Below, one piece after another: positions 6,134 to 7,057 of a stretch of DNA of 7,057 nt (position 1 is the first letter of the stretch; each line of letters begins with the position of its first letter). The notes under the pieces were generated by a model. That model saw only the letters and a program-made list of their open reading frames with translations, searched no databases and had not been told where the DNA came from. The translations under genes and the position numbers were made by a program. The stretch comes from Rikenellaceae bacterium (lineage in GTDB: Bacteria; Bacteroidota; Bacteroidia; Bacteroidales; UBA932): assembly GCA_012800665.1 (NCBI GenBank), contig JAAZIW010000101.1, forward strand, positions 1-7,057, in the 5' to 3' direction.

Positions 6134-6797
6134 CTATTATAGTTTTAATTTTTTCAAAAATAACATCCGAGGGCAGCATGCCGCCATCCTCATCTTCACA
6201 TCCCACTACTATCAGGGACTTATCGGCTGACGCCTGACGCAGATACATCGCCCGCACTTTGCGTTGGAAATCAAGGCAGGTCTCGTGAATATCTTCTTTG
6301 CCTTTCAGGTACTTGCGGTCGGTCCCCTGCCTGTTGTTCTGAAGACTTTCTGACACAAAGCCCATAGGTACATCCAAGAAGATGTTTATATCGGGACGCG
6401 GCTCGCCGAATGCGCCGAACTCGGTATTTATAATCCATTCACGGAGGTCTTCCCTCTCTTTCTCCTTCTCGATTTTAGCGCACTGATAAGCGAGATTGCT
6501 GTAGACATAGCGGTCCAAAAGAACAATACCGCCGTCTTCGAGCCCTTCTAAAATTTCGGGAACAGCTCCATGCCTGTCTTCGGCAAAAAGGAGAGCCACC
6601 AACTGGGGGTGAACTTCATCTATGGAGCCGAAGTCGCCGCGCAGGAAACGGGCTATGAGGTCGCCGTACACCGGAGCATCGTAACGCGGAAAATGAATGT
6701 ATGTGACACGCGGACTTATCTTTTGCAGATATTCCCGCAGTAATTTTACCTGAGTTGATTTGCCCGACCCGTCGAGCCCTTCCAATACAATGAGCAT
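6120..6797 (-). CDS. tmk: Thymidylate kinase (dTMP kinase)
   Basis: Phosphorylates dTMP to dTDP with ATP, a required step for dTTP in the cytoplasm. 225 residues, close to the usual 200-230. The P-loop GLDGSGKST is at 7-15, FPRYD at 36-40, LLFAEDRH at 69-76, and the thymidylate-kinase signature DRYVYSNLAYQ at 95-105. The LID region (about 153-171, NNRQGTDRKYL then KGKEDIH) is rich in Arg/Lys while the P-loop has no Arg, as in the bacterial enzymes that supply the catalytic Arg from the LID. The start at 6797 begins directly with the first beta strand (MLIVLEG), so it is secure. Its last 14 bases are shared with the start of the downstream membrane protein gene. A TAnnTTTG box ends 6 bases before the ATG, so the mRNA may have almost no leader. 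Confidence 0.96.
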   Translation of the reverse strand: MLIVLEGLDGSGKSTQVKLLREYLQKISPRVTYIHFPRYDAPVYGDLIARFLRGDFGSIDEVHPQLVALLFAEDRHGAVPEILEGLEDGGIVLLDRYVYSNLAYQCAKIEKEKEREDLREWIINTEFGAFGEPRPDINIFLDVPMGFVSESLQNNRQGTDRKYLKGKEDIHETCLDFQRKVRAMYLRQASADKSLIVVGCEDEDGGMLPSDVIFEKIKTIIDERI

Positions 6798-6803
6798 AAC
6801 TCA

Positions 6804-6811
6804 CAAATATA
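6804..6811 (-). promoter_or_regulatory. Candidate -7 box for tmk
   Basis: On the minus strand TATATTTG matches TAnnTTTG exactly and ends 6 bases before the tmk ATG. Transcription normally begins a few bases after this box, so the leader would be about 0-3 bases. No TTG is present at the expected -33 position, which would fall on the folP box. Confidence 0.5.
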
Positions 6812-6824
6812 TTCATTTTTTCGT

Positions 6825-6832
6825 TACTTTTG
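6825..6832 (+). promoter_or_regulatory. Candidate -7 box for folP
   Basis: TACTTTTG matches TAnnTTTG exactly and ends 7 bases before the folP ATG, so a leader of only a few bases, or none, is predicted. It faces away from the tmk box, 13 bases apart. No TTG is seen at about 6802-6805, where the -33 element should lie. Confidence 0.5.
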
Positions 6833-6839
6833 TATACGT

Positions 6840-7057
6840 ATGAATTATCTGTTAAGCAAGCGCCCTGTTTTGATGGGCATAATGAATGTTAATCCCGACT
6901 CTTTCTTTCCCCCGAGCAGAGCTCAGTCTGAGGCCGAAATGCAGGCTCGCATGGAAGACCTTTTGGAAAGGAACTGCACTATACTCGACATCGGAGCGGT
7001 AAGCACGCGCCCCGGAGCCCCTGATGTGCCGTTGGAAGAAGAATGGCGCAGGCTTGA
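6840..7057 (+). CDS. folP: Dihydropteroate synthase, 3' part missing
   Basis: DHPS joins p-aminobenzoate to 6-hydroxymethyl-7,8-dihydropterin pyrophosphate to make 7,8-dihydropteroate, the folate precursor and the sulfonamide target. Only 72 of the usual roughly 270-285 codons are in the window. The first-strand signature is MGIMNVNPDSFF at 12-23 (family form GILNVTPDSF), where Asn17 (part of the NVNPDSF core) is the conserved metal/pyrophosphate residue. The second signature is DIGAVSTRPGA at 50-60 (most bacteria DIGGESTRPGA); DIGA forms are familiar from Bacteroidales. The ATG at 6840 is preferred because the segment KRPVLMGIMNV forms the first strand; Met12 at 6873 would cut into it. The gene diverges from tmk across a 42-base gap. 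Folate made by this pathway supports dTMP synthesis, upstream of Tmk. Confidence 0.93.
   Translation, partial: MNYLLSKRPVLMGIMNVNPDSFFPPSRAQSEAEMQARMEDLLERNCTILDIGAVSTRPGAPDVPLEEEWRRL

Noticed and set aside
5802..6230. 142-codon plus-strand open frame across the tmk/membrane protein junction
   Set aside because: It overlaps two well-supported minus-strand genes and has no recognisable domain.
6873..6875. Downstream ATG (Met12) as the true folP start, which would give a normal leader
   Set aside because: It would remove residues just before the first beta strand that match the family (KRPVL), although it cannot be fully excluded without transcript data.

Overview
The window looks like a chromosomal segment from a member of the Bacteroidota, most likely order Bacteroidales. 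Four things point there: a DUF3078 outer-membrane protein and a DoxX/MauE-type membrane protein of the family known as BT_3928, both typical of that phylum; promoter-like TAnnTTTG boxes in the divergent intergenic gaps; almost no Shine-Dalgarno sequences before starts; and a FolP with a DIGA-type motif instead of the usual DIGGES. Family and genus cannot be fixed from the sequence. I see no mobile element, tRNA, rRNA or CRISPR array.

Left edge (1-1029, minus): a lipoprotein gene, cut by the window edge, with a lipobox at the N-terminus, then an extremely Tyr/Trp/Gly-rich middle and a Ser/Arg/Gly low-complexity tail that is still open at base 1. It is the least understood gene here. A 110-base divergent gap (1030-1139) separates it from proS and holds a promoter-like box and a small inverted repeat.

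Centre (1140-4951, plus): a tight three-gene unit of prolyl-tRNA synthetase (proS), a DUF3078 outer-membrane barrel and tRNA(Ile)-lysidine synthase (tilS). The gaps are 3 bases and then a 4-base ATGA overlap, so co-translation is likely. Two translation-fidelity genes flank an envelope protein of unknown role.

Right (4958-6797, minus): thymidylate kinase (tmk) followed, with a 14-base overlap, by a polytopic DoxX/MauE-like membrane protein carrying a C-terminal thioredoxin-like domain without a CXXC. Its end converges on tilS with only 6 bases between stop codons. On the far side, folP (dihydropteroate synthase, cut by the right edge) starts divergently from tmk. The 42-base tmk/folP gap contains a TAnnTTTG box on each strand placed 6-7 bases before each ATG, suggesting nearly leaderless transcripts. 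tmk (dTTP supply) and folP (folate, needed for dTMP synthesis) are metabolically related.

Most of the window is ordinary housekeeping. The parts that repay attention are the low-complexity lipoprotein, the mirrored near-leaderless promoters, and the membrane protein with a thioredoxin-like tail. No clear undescribed defence or mobile system is visible.
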